This document shows, piece after piece, positions 43,850 through 52,988 of a stretch of DNA of 64,000 bases. The notes beneath the pieces are model-generated. The model was not told where the DNA came from. It searched no databases and saw nothing but the letters and a program-made list of their open reading frames with translations. Within the stretch, counting starts at the first letter, position 1; the number at the start of each line of letters is the position of its first letter. The position numbers and the translations under genes were made by a program. Source of the DNA: Bacteroides sp. 43_108 (GTDB taxonomy: Bacteria > Bacteroidota > Bacteroidia > Bacteroidales > Bacteroidaceae). The stretch covers positions 33,707-97,706 of the forward strand of contig MNQS01000105.1 in the NCBI GenBank assembly GCA_001915545.1. Reading direction: 5' to 3'.

Positions 43850-45439
43850 TCAAGGAACCTTGGCGGCACGCTCGAAAGTAACCGGAATGGCATACCTCAC
43901 TTTCTCCGGTTTTCCACTCTGCCGCCCCGGTTTCCATTTCGGCATCAGTTTCACTACTCGAAGGGCCTCTTCGTCCAATGCCGGACTCAGTCCCCGCAAC
44001 ACCACCGGATGAATAATGTTTCCTTCTTCATTTATCACAAACTGCACGATGACCCGAGGAATTCCAACCGTTTCAGGCACAAGCGTCTTGTCATAGTGCA
44101 GGTTCTTCCGAATAAAATCCATCAAGGCCGACATGCCCCCGGGAAACGCCGGCATCTCCTCTACTACGTCATACGCAATGTCCATATCCTTTTCCTCTGC
44201 CACTTCCTGCAAAGGTTTTGAAGAAGGCTCCTTGTCCGCAGCATCCCGCTCTTCCACCTTGTGGCCAATCCGGAATTCCGCAGCAAAATACCAGTCGCGA
44301 TAATTATCCCCGATATCCATTTTCTTCACCACACGATAGATGCCCGGCGTAAGCATACGGAGTGACGGATACAAACTGGCAGAAAAGGGATAAATCTTAT
44401 TGGATGGAAGAAAACGTGCTTCAAGTGTCCAAACTGTTGCTCCCGGTAAAGACAGCCATTTTTCTCCCTCCTTCCGAAGCACTCGGTACGGCGACCCCAT
44501 TGAGATACTCCGGCCGCTCCGGTTCACGATTCTCACTGCCACGGATTCCGTATTTGGCGGATACACCGCCTTCTCCGTGTACATCTTGATGCCGAAAGTA
44601 TCCGTACACATTGATTGAGTGAAATAAGTAGCCACATCCTCTTTCCCGTCGTTCACCACGATTGCCGCATAATTCAGCACCTTCTGCCGGAACTCTTTCT
44701 GCAATGCCTCCGAGTTCACCATCCACGACATATACAACGTGTCATTGTCATGGAATCCCCAAGAATTCAGGTTTTCTATGACACGGTCCTTGGGATGCTT
44801 CTCCCCGTACCGGCTAATTTTGTCGAGCAGTTTCCGATGCTGAGCCTTGGATACGAGTTCAAACTCCGCGTATGCCGTACGTGTATTCCGGCTGAATGAT
44901 TTGTAAATGCGATACCTGCCGGGACGGTTCTTGTCCGTATAGAAGTGAATGGTCTGCCGGTGTGTAGGATAATCGGGCGTAAACACCCACAACACATCGT
45001 TGATTATCGGACTGGTAGGCTGAGGTTCCCATTGCTTTAGTGCTTCATTGTAATATACCAGACTGTACCCTTCTCCACTGTCATACTCCCGGTTCGCACG
45101 ACTGGTAATGATGACCTTGACCTTGGAAGTCGCTACAGGATAATAATCATATTCCGTACGCATGGAAAGCGAATCCGCAAAAAGAGGAAGGCCGGAAGGA
45201 ATATCCCGAGCCACCGGTTCCAGCACCATCGACCGCGGTTGAGACGGATTGTCTTCCGAAGTCTCCGTATCCGGCTCCTCTGCTGCAAGCGTGTCGACCG
45301 TTACTTCCGGACTCTGTACTACCGAAGGAGTCTCCTTTACCAAAGCAACATCCGATTGTGCTTTTCGCTTGCCCGTGCAGCCGACACACATCACGCAGAC
45401 CACCGCCACAAACAATTGAAAAAATGCATTTGTTTTCAT
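43850..45439 (-). CDS. Lipoprotein with C-terminal TonB domain
   Basis: The 529-residue product has a lipoprotein signal (lipobox CVG|C, residue about 21), a Ser/Thr/Glu-rich linker and two middle beta domains (about 75-180 and 280-395). A C-terminal TonB-C-like domain has the Bacteroidota hallmark MPAFPGGMSALMDFIRKNLHY and ends PKWKPGRQSGKPEKVRYAIPVTF. Proteins of this type lack the usual inner-membrane anchor of TonB, so the TonB-C fold may serve another periplasmic role. The middle domain resembles the small lipoprotein at 45826-46296. Confidence 0.82.
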   Translation of the reverse strand: MKTNAFFQLFVAVVCVMCVGCTGKRKAQSDVALVKETPSVVQSPEVTVDTLAAEEPDTETSEDNPSQPRSMVLEPVARDIPSGLPLFADSLSMRTEYDYYPVATSKVKVIITSRANREYDSGEGYSLVYYNEALKQWEPQPTSPIINDVLWVFTPDYPTHRQTIHFYTDKNRPGRYRIYKSFSRNTRTAYAEFELVSKAQHRKLLDKISRYGEKHPKDRVIENLNSWGFHDNDTLYMSWMVNSEALQKEFRQKVLNYAAIVVNDGKEDVATYFTQSMCTDTFGIKMYTEKAVYPPNTESVAVRIVNRSGRSISMGSPYRVLRKEGEKWLSLPGATVWTLEARFLPSNKIYPFSASLYPSLRMLTPGIYRVVKKMDIGDNYRDWYFAAEFRIGHKVEERDAADKEPSSKPLQEVAEEKDMDIAYDVVEEMPAFPGGMSALMDFIRKNLHYDKTLVPETVGIPRVIVQFVINEEGNIIHPVVLRGLSPALDEEALRVVKLMPKWKPGRQSGKPEKVRYAIPVTFERAAKVP

Positions 45440-45454
45440 AGGCTATTGGGATAA

Positions 45455-45757
45455 TTAATTTGTATTCCGCACAGAAGGTTCAAACGCCACAGGAAAAACG
45501 AACTTTACATTCCGGTTCTTCCCGGCTTGTCTGCCCGGTTTCCATTTCGGCATCAGACTGACAATGCGCAGGGCTTCCTCATCCAACGCCGGATTTGTAC
45601 TTCGCAACACCACAGGGTTGGTGGCATTTCCCTTCTTATCTACTACTATTTGAATGATGACACGCTCCTTCTTTTCAGCCTTGTCATGCCGCAGGTTTTT
45701 CCGGATGAACTCCATTAAAGCAGGCATACCACCGGGGAACTCCGGCATCTCCTCCAC
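45455..45757 (-). CDS. TonB-C domain fragment without its own export signal
   Basis: The 100-residue frame (GTG start, MEEMPEFPGGMPALMEFIRKNL ... PKWKPGRQAGKNRNVKFVFPVAF) is about 70% identical by eye to the TonB-C domain of the neighbouring 529-residue protein. It has no signal peptide. The frame continues upstream a few codons (KEDEQTVYQVVEEM) without an ATG. It probably represents the detached C-terminus of the lipoprotein encoded just upstream at 45826-46296, making the pair a broken paralogue of the 43850-45439 gene. Confidence 0.6.
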   Translation of the reverse strand: MEEMPEFPGGMPALMEFIRKNLRHDKAEKKERVIIQIVVDKKGNATNPVVLRSTNPALDEEALRIVSLMPKWKPGRQAGKNRNVKFVFPVAFEPSVRNTN

Positions 45758-45825
45758 TACCTGATAAACTGTTTGCTCATCTTCCTTTCATTGTATTATC
45801 GATTTTTCCGTGAAACAATTGGCCG

Positions 45826-46296
45826 TTATTTATCTATCCAGAACTCGGCACTTACTGTAATTTCTTCCCTCCCGTCATGAAATGATTGAATAATCCGATA
45901 TTTTCCGGGTGTAATTCTATAGCAACTGACAGGATAACTAAAACAATAATAATCAGGAGCAAAGTTTAACTGTATACCTACATCTCCAAAGCCATACATT
46001 CCATTCATCTTTGCACCCATCCACGAGCCGTTTTCCCATTTCTGCAACGTCCAGTCACCACCAAAAATCAGCGACTTACGCTTAGGATTCAATAGGATTG
46101 CATACACATTCTTCGTATCAAGCGGATAATGGTTCTGTATCATATTCATCCGCACAGTAGTCCCCAGCGTATCACAGTTCAGGCATTGTGCATCGGCAGG
46201 TCCAATCTGCATAACCTGTTTTTTTGATGCCGTGCGATTGCATCCCAGTCCGCATATCGCCATCATCGCCACGAAATAAATATACCAGTTTTTCAT
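45826..46296 (-). CDS. Small lipoprotein, paralogous to the middle domain of the TonB-C lipoprotein
   Basis: The start is placed at ATG 46294-46296 (MKNWYIYFVAMMAICGLGC), giving a lipobox GLG|C; a GTG three codons earlier is possible. The mature 138 residues form one beta domain whose end (CYRITPGKYRIIQSFHDGREEITVSAEFWI) matches the LTPGIYRVVKKMDIG...AAEFRIG block of the 529-residue protein. It ends at TAA, 41 bases before the open TonB-C fragment. It is either a genuine stand-alone lipoprotein or the N-terminal half of a broken gene. Confidence 0.68.
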   Translation of the reverse strand: MKNWYIYFVAMMAICGLGCNRTASKKQVMQIGPADAQCLNCDTLGTTVRMNMIQNHYPLDTKNVYAILLNPKRKSLIFGGDWTLQKWENGSWMGAKMNGMYGFGDVGIQLNFAPDYYCFSYPVSCYRITPGKYRIIQSFHDGREEITVSAEFWIDK

Positions 46297-46440
46297 ACTC
46301 CACACATTTTTTATTTAACCTCAAAACTGTCTGTCAAAAGAATGTGTTCATCACCTCTACTAAATGATTTCTGAACACGGTATTTCCCTTTTGGAATGCA
46401 ATATTCGTTCCATTTTAATGAAAACAATTAATCCTTTTAT

Positions 46441-48243
46441 CTATTTCATCAGTATCGGTTTATCACATGGTGTATAGCCGATGACCAGCACATCAGTATC
46501 CGGATTAACAGTAGCAGAAGAATCCAGTTTATATTGAACTACAAGTGTATCTTTACCTGCCTTCAATAAAGTAGGGACATTCATCACCTTTTTAAAAGTG
46601 TCCAATGCTGTTTTCCGAAACGAGCGGTTGCTGCAAGAAATGATTTTCGGTTGCACTACATATCCATTACTGTCCACTGCATATTCAATGCGAAGCAGAC
46701 ACTCTTTTCTCTTGCTCAGCAACTTTACCGGATATTTGCTTTCCTTATGTAAAGTCTTGATAAACCATTTATAGTCACGAAATTCATCTAAAGATTTATC
46801 CAGACCAAATATTCCTTTCGGAGCCTCCTTGCGCCATGAAGTGCCAAACTTCTTATCCAGATAATCAAAAACCACCTGATTATAAGCTGTCAGCAGATGA
46901 TTGGGAACACCCAGATAACAGTCCAGTGTTCCATCTTTCTTCAATGGATAAAAAGCGACATAACTCACGCCGTATTTTTTCCAGAAAAAGTGTGTGCGGA
47001 TTTTCTGTTCCTGTTCTTCCGGTATTACCAGGCGCAGCTTGGGATGTCCCTTGAGGATGTTTTCTTTCGACAACTCCGGCGAACAGTCATATTTCAAAAT
47101 ATAATCATACCATAAAGGAAGCACCATCCGCAGCGTGTCATTATGCTGCGAAGGGAGGGTTACTACCGTATCACAAGGAGCGAGTCCCACATACTCCGCT
47201 TTCAGATGATAAGTTCCGGCCTCCAGTCCCGTTATCCGGAAGCAGCCAGTGGAATCTGTCAGCCATCCTTGAAATGGTTGTTCAACCATGCTCAAATTGG
47301 AGCCAACCAGCACAGCATGTACCACATCATAAGGAGGACGTTGACGGACAGACTCACCATACACCCGACCCACAATCGTGTATTTTGCAGAATCACCCTT
47401 ATTATGCGTTATATCTCCCCTCAAAGGCATAGTAAAACTCCGATATTCCATAGTGTACTTTCCGTTGATAAAAAGCACCTCCCACGGATAAATGGATTTC
47501 AGCGTTTCTTTGAGGGCGAGAGCCAGCGGATGATTCCCGTCGTTTATCATTTCCCGCGAAGAACGCAGATAAATGAGACGTACGTCACAGTCTACGAAGT
47601 GGCCGTCTTCCGTCATCTGAAAATCACTTATCGAAAAAATAATCCGTTCTCCTTGGTATTCAGGAAACCGTTCCCAAGGAAACCGACGCACGATTTCCCC
47701 TTGTGCCTTCATCAAATTCAATCCGGCTCTCCGGTAATTATGATAAGTCTGCGTTTCCACCACTTTACCGTTCCGGACGGTCAGTACCTGTTCCGTTTCC
47801 ATGTTACGGTCGAAACCGTCATGCACGTATCTCACCAAATCTCCTTTTCCGGCCCGAAGTTCCCCACTGAACCAGCGGGCTTGAATTTCTCCAGTCCGAC
47901 AATAGGCTGCAAAAATCGGCTGCAACTCCTTCACGTCATACACCCGTGTAGATTCCTTCTTGCTGACCTCATCGTAGACATCCGCTTCTACCCGTTGCAG
48001 GCAAAGATACCCGTCACGTACCTCCCAGAAAGCGGTATAGCCGCTATAATTGCCCGTAGACCGACTGACATTTTCCGGAAGAAAAGCTTCCATCCGCCTG
48101 CATAGCAGGGAGTCGTATCCTATCGGCTTTGCCATCAAAACCCATTCTTCTCCTTCCAGACGAATCACATCGCCCGATTGTCCTGTGGCTTTGAGTGTCA
48201 ACATCACGCCGCACAGCAGAATAAGCAGCATCACTTTCTTCAT
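46441..48243 (-). CDS. Exported protein with carboxypeptidase-regulatory-like domain, unknown
   Basis: The 600-residue product has a signal peptide (residues 1-21, ends LKATGQ). A large N-terminal alpha/beta part follows, then a central CarboxypepD_reg-like sandwich (KYTIVGRVYGESVRQRPPYDVV...GCFRITGLEAGTYHLKAEYVGLAPC). A TonB-C-like end (VKLLSKRKECLLRIEYAVDSNGYVVQPKIISC...) lacks the FPGG motif. It fits the same group as the neighbouring TonB-domain proteins and probably works in the periplasm. No enzyme motif is visible. Confidence 0.8.
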   Translation of the reverse strand: MKKVMLLILLCGVMLTLKATGQSGDVIRLEGEEWVLMAKPIGYDSLLCRRMEAFLPENVSRSTGNYSGYTAFWEVRDGYLCLQRVEADVYDEVSKKESTRVYDVKELQPIFAAYCRTGEIQARWFSGELRAGKGDLVRYVHDGFDRNMETEQVLTVRNGKVVETQTYHNYRRAGLNLMKAQGEIVRRFPWERFPEYQGERIIFSISDFQMTEDGHFVDCDVRLIYLRSSREMINDGNHPLALALKETLKSIYPWEVLFINGKYTMEYRSFTMPLRGDITHNKGDSAKYTIVGRVYGESVRQRPPYDVVHAVLVGSNLSMVEQPFQGWLTDSTGCFRITGLEAGTYHLKAEYVGLAPCDTVVTLPSQHNDTLRMVLPLWYDYILKYDCSPELSKENILKGHPKLRLVIPEEQEQKIRTHFFWKKYGVSYVAFYPLKKDGTLDCYLGVPNHLLTAYNQVVFDYLDKKFGTSWRKEAPKGIFGLDKSLDEFRDYKWFIKTLHKESKYPVKLLSKRKECLLRIEYAVDSNGYVVQPKIISCSNRSFRKTALDTFKKVMNVPTLLKAGKDTLVVQYKLDSSATVNPDTDVLVIGYTPCDKPILMK

Positions 48244-48295
48244 ACGTATCTGATTGTTAGGTAAATCTGGTTTTTAAAGATACGGAAAAGAAACG

Positions 48296-48500
48296 GCATT
48301 TCAAAGTTGGGAAAGGAATTAGAAAAACGAAGCTCCGTTTTCCGAGAAATATTGGTTTTATTTTTTACATTTCCCAACCCCGAACCGTATGTTTTCAAAA
48401 GCAGAAACGTATAGTTCCGCACCGAAGAACATACGTTTCTGCCTCGGAAAACATAGAAAACGCCTTGAAGAAACGATTATGTCCTCAAGGCGTTTTCCAA
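48296..48500. repeat. Nested palindromes and terminator in the 48.3-48.5 kb gap
   Basis: The 289-base gap holds no gene. TATGTTTTC/GAAAACATA (about 48388 and 48447) enclose GCAGAAACGTAT/ATACGTTTCTGC (48401-48412, 48431-48442), a 12-bp perfect pair. Beside them GAAAACGCCTTGA (48456-48468) pairs with TCAAGGCGTTTTC (48485-48497), a likely terminator of the MBL-fold gene. Confidence 0.65.
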
Positions 48501-48532
48501 TATGTAAAGTTAGCAAGCTATTCGGCGTCTTC

Positions 48533-49412
48533 CTATTCCGCAAAGGCCGGAACAGGAAGATGCATGCCTGCCATTACCAGTCCGTTTTCACGGGCATATT
48601 GCAGGTAGTATTCGCGGCTTTTTATGGCTCCGGTCTTATCCATGTCATACTGCGCACAGATTTCCGGATGGCCTTTCTGCAAGGCATACCCGTGAAACAA
48701 ATCACCAATTACCAGCAGCTTGCCCACCTTATAAACGGTATGCCCCGGTGTATGTCCTATGGCCTCCATCGGGAATACATTTCCGGGAAGCGTATCTCCA
48801 AAAGCAAAAAGATGCAGACGGTCTTTATAGGCATTCATCGTGGTCTCTACCTGTGCCCTTTTGTCGGCCGGCATTTTCATCCAGGCATCGCATTCTGCCT
48901 TCGAAGCATATACCTCAGCCTTCGGGAATACCCTTACCGTCCTTCATCATTCCACCGATATGGTCGCCATGGAAGTGGGTAAGAAACAAGCAGTCTATAT
49001 CTTCAGGCTTTACGTTCAACGATTTCAAGCCCTCCATCATCCGGCTATCAGGAGCACCGACACCGGTATCGAAAAGCATCCGCTTGCCATCACATTCAAT
49101 CAAAAACGTACTGACGGAAGCCGGTATGCCCTCTTGAAGAGAAAGGCTGTCCATCAGCGCATCTGTCGCATCCAGAAAGAGAGTACGCGGCATCAACCGT
49201 GGGCTGGCATTGTCACGAATCCATGTCACCTTCATACTGTCCAGCGTCAGCGTGGCCAGCAGGCTGTCTTTTTGTAACTTTACCTGAGTACATACGGTCT
49301 TTATCACATCTGCATTCATTTCTTTCTCTGTTTTCTGTTTATTCTGCCCTCCGCAACCGAAAAGCAAGAAGACTGATAACACGGCGGCACCCGTCATCAC
49401 ATAATTTTTCAT
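48533..49412 (-). pseudogene. Metallo-beta-lactamase-fold lipoprotein, frameshifted
   Basis: The frame from ATG 49412 encodes a lipoprotein signal (lipobox LFG|C) and an MBL core with FDTGVGAPDSRM and the metal motif THFHGDH (H-x-H-x-D-H, near residue 148), then stops at 48915. The rest (AEVYASKAECDAW...HTPGHTVYKVGKLLVIGDLFHG...) continues in another frame to 48533. One extra C in the plus-strand run 48931-48933 explains it: with two, the reading is DGKVFPKAEVYAS. Together they make a standard periplasmic MBL-fold hydrolase of about 292 residues. Confidence 0.82.
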
Positions 49413-49436
49413 ACGTATTTGTTTTGTAGTTTCTTC

Positions 49437-50938
49437 TTATTGTCCCATCTCTACCTTCACTTCCTGAATGTTACGAAGCTCATCGCTGAAGTTGACACCA
49501 ATCTTGTAGACCGTACGGCTGTCCTTGGCAAAAGGTGCGGCATAGCCTTTTTCCCGAATCTGAGCCAAAGCTTCGTCCGCGCTGCCGTTCAACTTGAATT
49601 CCATGATGTACACGTAGTCCTGTGTCTGGAGCACCAGGTCAATCCGACCACGACTAGTGTGGTATTCCACCTGCACATAGAAACCCATCAGCTTGAAAAT
49701 GATGTAGAGAATATTCTGGTAGTGCACTTCGCGGTCGCGCGCCAGCTCGTAAGGGATGTCGGCAAACATGGTCTTTAACCGTTCGAAGAAATCGTCCACC
49801 TTTCCGGCTATCACTTCTTCCACAAAGCACTGAATCTGGTAGGGTGACTTGCTTACGCTTACCGATGCGTAGTTGGGCAGCAGAAACTTGAAGAACCCCT
49901 GTTCCACTTCGCGATTGGGGAAGCCCAGTGTGTAGTTCTCGAACATCTTGTTGTAACCCTTGATGGTGAGGTAGCCGCTCTGGTAGATAACCGGAATCGG
50001 GTCGGTTGAGGCTGTATCGATGCTGTCCAGTACAGGCTGACTGGTGACGATGTGTTCCAGTTCTTCTATCGGATAGTGATGGAGCTTGAGCAGTTCGACG
50101 AGGTAGGTCGGTGTGCCTGTCTCAAACCAGTAGCTGTGGCATTTTCCGTGAAATGATACCCGTCGTAGTTTGTTTTCAGTTCCGCACAAGCTTCCTCATA
50201 GCTCATGCCCGTAGCTGCAGCTAATTCGTGAATATCTTCTTCAAAATAGGTATAAATTTCTTTCTCACTGATACCACAGATTTCGGCATACTGGTCAATC
50301 ATGGAAATGTCACGCAGATTATTCAGATCGCTGAACACACTGACCTTGCCGAACTTGGTTACGCCCGTGAGCAGGGCAAAGCGGATGCAGCCGTCCATGG
50401 ATTTTAATGCTCCGTAGAAAGCTTTCAGGGTACTTCGGTATTCGTTCTGCAAGGCTTCATTGCCGATGGCCTGTAGCATGGGCTTGTCATATTCATCGAT
50501 GAGAATCACCACACGGCGGCCTGTCTGTTCGCAGGCACGGCGGATGATACCCTGGAAACGAAGGGAAAGGCTTGTCTCGCTTTCCCGTGCGCCATATTGG
50601 CTTTCCCAGGTACATAGATTGTCATTCAAAATACTGGTCAGCGATTCCGGCGTATCGTATTTCTGTGTATTCAAATCCAGATGCAGAACCGGATATACCG
50701 TCCAGTCCTTCTCCAGTTTCTCCAGTGCCAGTCCCTTGAAAAGCTCTTTCTTTCCCTGTGCGTAGGCTTCAAGGGTCGACAATAGCAGGCTTTTGCCAAA
50801 GCGTCGCGGACGGCTCAGAAAATAGTATTTATTTGTATTAAACAATTCATATATCTGTGCAGTTTTGTCCACATACACATAACCATCATGTATCAGACCT
50901 TCAAAGTTCTGTACTCCTACCGGATATAGCTTGCTCAT
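49437..50938 (-). pseudogene. AAA-ATPase / PD-(D/E)XK nuclease-like protein with internal out-of-frame deletion
   Basis: The N-terminal part (from ATG 50938, MSKLYPVGVQNFEGLIHDGYVYVDKT) is an ATPase of the AAA_34/DUF1703 type, with Walker A RPRRFGKSLLL, Walker B VVILIDEYDKPM and the end motif NYDGYHFTE. The C-terminal nuclease-like part resumes in another frame at YWFETGTPTYLVELLK. The segment that normally joins them in this family (containing V-Y-N-P-F-S) is missing near 50140-50155. I infer a deletion of about 50 bases, not a multiple of three. These genes are abundant and often decayed in Bacteroidales genomes; function unproven. Confidence 0.82.
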
Positions 50939-51189
50939 AACCACTGGATTTAGATTCTACTGCGAATGTAATAATTTTCAGCGAACATTCAAACAGACAA
51001 AGAATAGGAATCTGAAAATTAGACTAGGTAATCATTCATTCACCCAGACACCGAGACTGTTTTTCCTTCTGACATACACATCACATTCGAACAAATTTCG
51101 TATCAAAACTGGATTCAAATACACCCCTGATTTCAGTCCCTTGCAAAAATAAATATTCACAGGCATTAGGAGTATTACAAAAACGTTAC

Positions 51190-51197
51190 TAACTTTG
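51190..51197 (+). promoter_or_regulatory. Promoter -7 element TAACTTTG
   Basis: 22 bases before the ThiE/TenI-like gene. The 274-base gap 50939-51218 holds no gene; a TACATTCG near 50961 on the minus strand may serve the ATPase gene. Confidence 0.62.
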
Positions 51198-51218
51198 CGC
51201 CACAATTTGTGTAACCGC

Positions 51219-51827
51219 ATGAAGTTAATATTGATAACAACCCCTACTTATTTTGTAGAGGAAGACAAGATCATTACTACTCTGTTCGACGAGGAACTGG
51301 ACATTCTCCATCTGCGTAAACCCGACACGGCTCCGGTTTATGCGGAGCGTCTGCTAACCCTCATTCCCGAGAAATACCACAAGCGTATTGTCGTACACGA
51401 CCATTTTTATTTAAAAGAAGAATATAAGCTCAAGGGCATTCACCTGAGCCATCGCAATCCGCTCATTCCGGACAACTATACCGGACACGTAAGTGCATCC
51501 TGCCATACCTTCGACGAGGTGATGGCTGACAAGAAAATGTGCGACTACGTATTCCTCAGCCCGATATTCGACAGCATTTCCAAAGAAGGCTATGCATCAG
51601 CCTTCACATCGGAATCCATCCGTGAAGCTGCCGAGAAAGGCATTATCGACAAACGGGTCATTGCCCTGGGAGGTGTAGACGAGAACAACCTGCTTCAGGT
51701 GAAGGATTTCGGCTTCGGGGGAGCCGCTATCTTAGGAGGACTGTGGAACAAGTTTGACCCCGCTTCAGATTACAATTATCAAGAACTTATCGCTCATTTC
51801 AGAAAATTGAAGCGACTGGCCGACTGA
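51219..51827 (+). CDS. Second thiamine phosphate synthase-like protein (ThiE/TenI family)
   Basis: The 202-residue TIM-barrel product has a changed set of ThiE motifs: ILHLRKPD for the phosphate site, GIHLSHRNP, VSASCHTFDE, DYVFLSPIFDSISKEGY and VIALGGVDENN. The L-S-P-I-F-D-S-x-S-K-x-G-Y form is the TenI-like variant rather than ThiE proper, so it may act as a thiazole tautomerase, or be an alternative synthase. It has its own promoter and no riboswitch is visible. Confidence 0.85.
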   Translation: MKLILITTPTYFVEEDKIITTLFDEELDILHLRKPDTAPVYAERLLTLIPEKYHKRIVVHDHFYLKEEYKLKGIHLSHRNPLIPDNYTGHVSASCHTFDEVMADKKMCDYVFLSPIFDSISKEGYASAFTSESIREAAEKGIIDKRVIALGGVDENNLLQVKDFGFGGAAILGGLWNKFDPASDYNYQELIAHFRKLKRLAD

Positions 51828-51855
51828 GTCATTCGCTAAAATTCTGCCGGAAACG

Positions 51856-51887
51856 TTTGTCCGGCTTAAAGAAATGGCGTACTTTTG
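51856..51887 (+). promoter_or_regulatory. prs promoter (TTTG, 20 bp, TACTTTTG)
   Basis: TTTG at 51856-51859 and TACTTTTG at 51880-51887 give the full Bacteroidota -33/-7 promoter with a 20-bp gap. Confidence 0.75.
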
Positions 51888-51919
51888 CAGAAAATAAGGC
51901 AATATTATCTATTTTTACA

Positions 51920-52858
51920 ATGAGCGCAACATCACCTTTTAAGGTATTCTCTGGTACAAACTCGAGATACCTTGCAGAAAAAATCTGTAACAGCCTGGGC
52001 TGTGAACTTGGTAACATGAACATTACTCATTTCGCAGACGGCGAATTTGCAGTTTCCTATGAAGAATCAATCCGTGGACAGCATGTATTCCTGATACAGT
52101 CCACTTTCCCTAACTCAGACAACCTGATGGAACTCCTCCTGATGATTGACGCTGCCAAGCGTGCATCAGCCAAGAGTATCATTGCCGTAGTTCCTTACTT
52201 CGGATGGGCTCGTCAGGACCGCAAGGACAAACCGCGTGTGTCTATCGGTGCGAAACTGGTAGCCGACTTGCTGAGCGTAGCAGGCATCGACCGTCTGATT
52301 ACCATGGACCTTCACGCTGACCAGATTCAGGGATTCTTTGATATTCCGGTTGACCACTTGTATGCGTCTACCATCTTCGCTCCTTACATCCAGTCACTGA
52401 ACCTGGAAGACCTGGTTATCGCTACTCCTGACGTGGGTGGTTCAAAACGTGCCAGCACATACGCTAAATACCTGGATGTGCCTTTGGTATTGTGCCACAA
52501 GACACGCGAAAAAGCAAACGTAGTAGCTTCCATGCAGATTATCGGTGACGTAAAAGACAAGAACGTAATTCTGATTGACGACATGGTAGATACAGCTGGT
52601 ACCATCACCAAAGCTGCCGACATCATGAAGGAAGCAGGTGCACGCTCTGTACGCGCTATCGCTTCTCACTGTGTAATGTCTGGCCCGGCTTCTGAACGTG
52701 TACAGAACTCTCAGCTGGAAGAAATTGTATTCACTGACAGTATTCCTTACTCACAGCGCTGCGCTAAGGTAAAACAGTTGTCTATCGCCGACATGTTTGC
52801 TGAAACTATCCGCCGCGTGATGTCGAACGAATCTATCAGTTCACAGTACGTAATCTAA
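51920..52858 (+). CDS. prs: Ribose-phosphate pyrophosphokinase
   Basis: The 312-residue product is full length for the family. The start is ATG 51920 (MSATSPFKVFSGTNSRYLAEKI); the longer frame runs through the promoter. The ATP loop VPYFGWARQDRKDKPR and the PRPP-binding motif VILIDDMVDTAGTI are present, as is the catalytic His region TMDLHADQIQGFFDIPVDHL. It makes PRPP for nucleotide, His and Trp synthesis. The codon bias looks like that of a highly expressed gene. Confidence 0.97.
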   Translation: MSATSPFKVFSGTNSRYLAEKICNSLGCELGNMNITHFADGEFAVSYEESIRGQHVFLIQSTFPNSDNLMELLLMIDAAKRASAKSIIAVVPYFGWARQDRKDKPRVSIGAKLVADLLSVAGIDRLITMDLHADQIQGFFDIPVDHLYASTIFAPYIQSLNLEDLVIATPDVGGSKRASTYAKYLDVPLVLCHKTREKANVVASMQIIGDVKDKNVILIDDMVDTAGTITKAADIMKEAGARSVRAIASHCVMSGPASERVQNSQLEEIVFTDSIPYSQRCAKVKQLSIADMFAETIRRVMSNESISSQYVI

Positions 52859-52904
52859 AAAACAGTACCGGGCATTTTCCGTAAAGGAATGGTCCCGTCA
52901 CCAT

Positions 52905-52948
52905 AAAGGATTTGCAGTCCGGTTTCTCATCGGCTTGCAAATCCTTTT
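52905..52948 (+). terminator. prs terminator
   Basis: AAAGGATTTGCA (52905-52916) pairs with TGCAAATCCTTT (52936-52947), then T-rich sequence. Confidence 0.82.
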
Positions 52949-52988
52949 CCTTTGTCCTATTCATTCATCACTTGATTCCCGTTTACCC

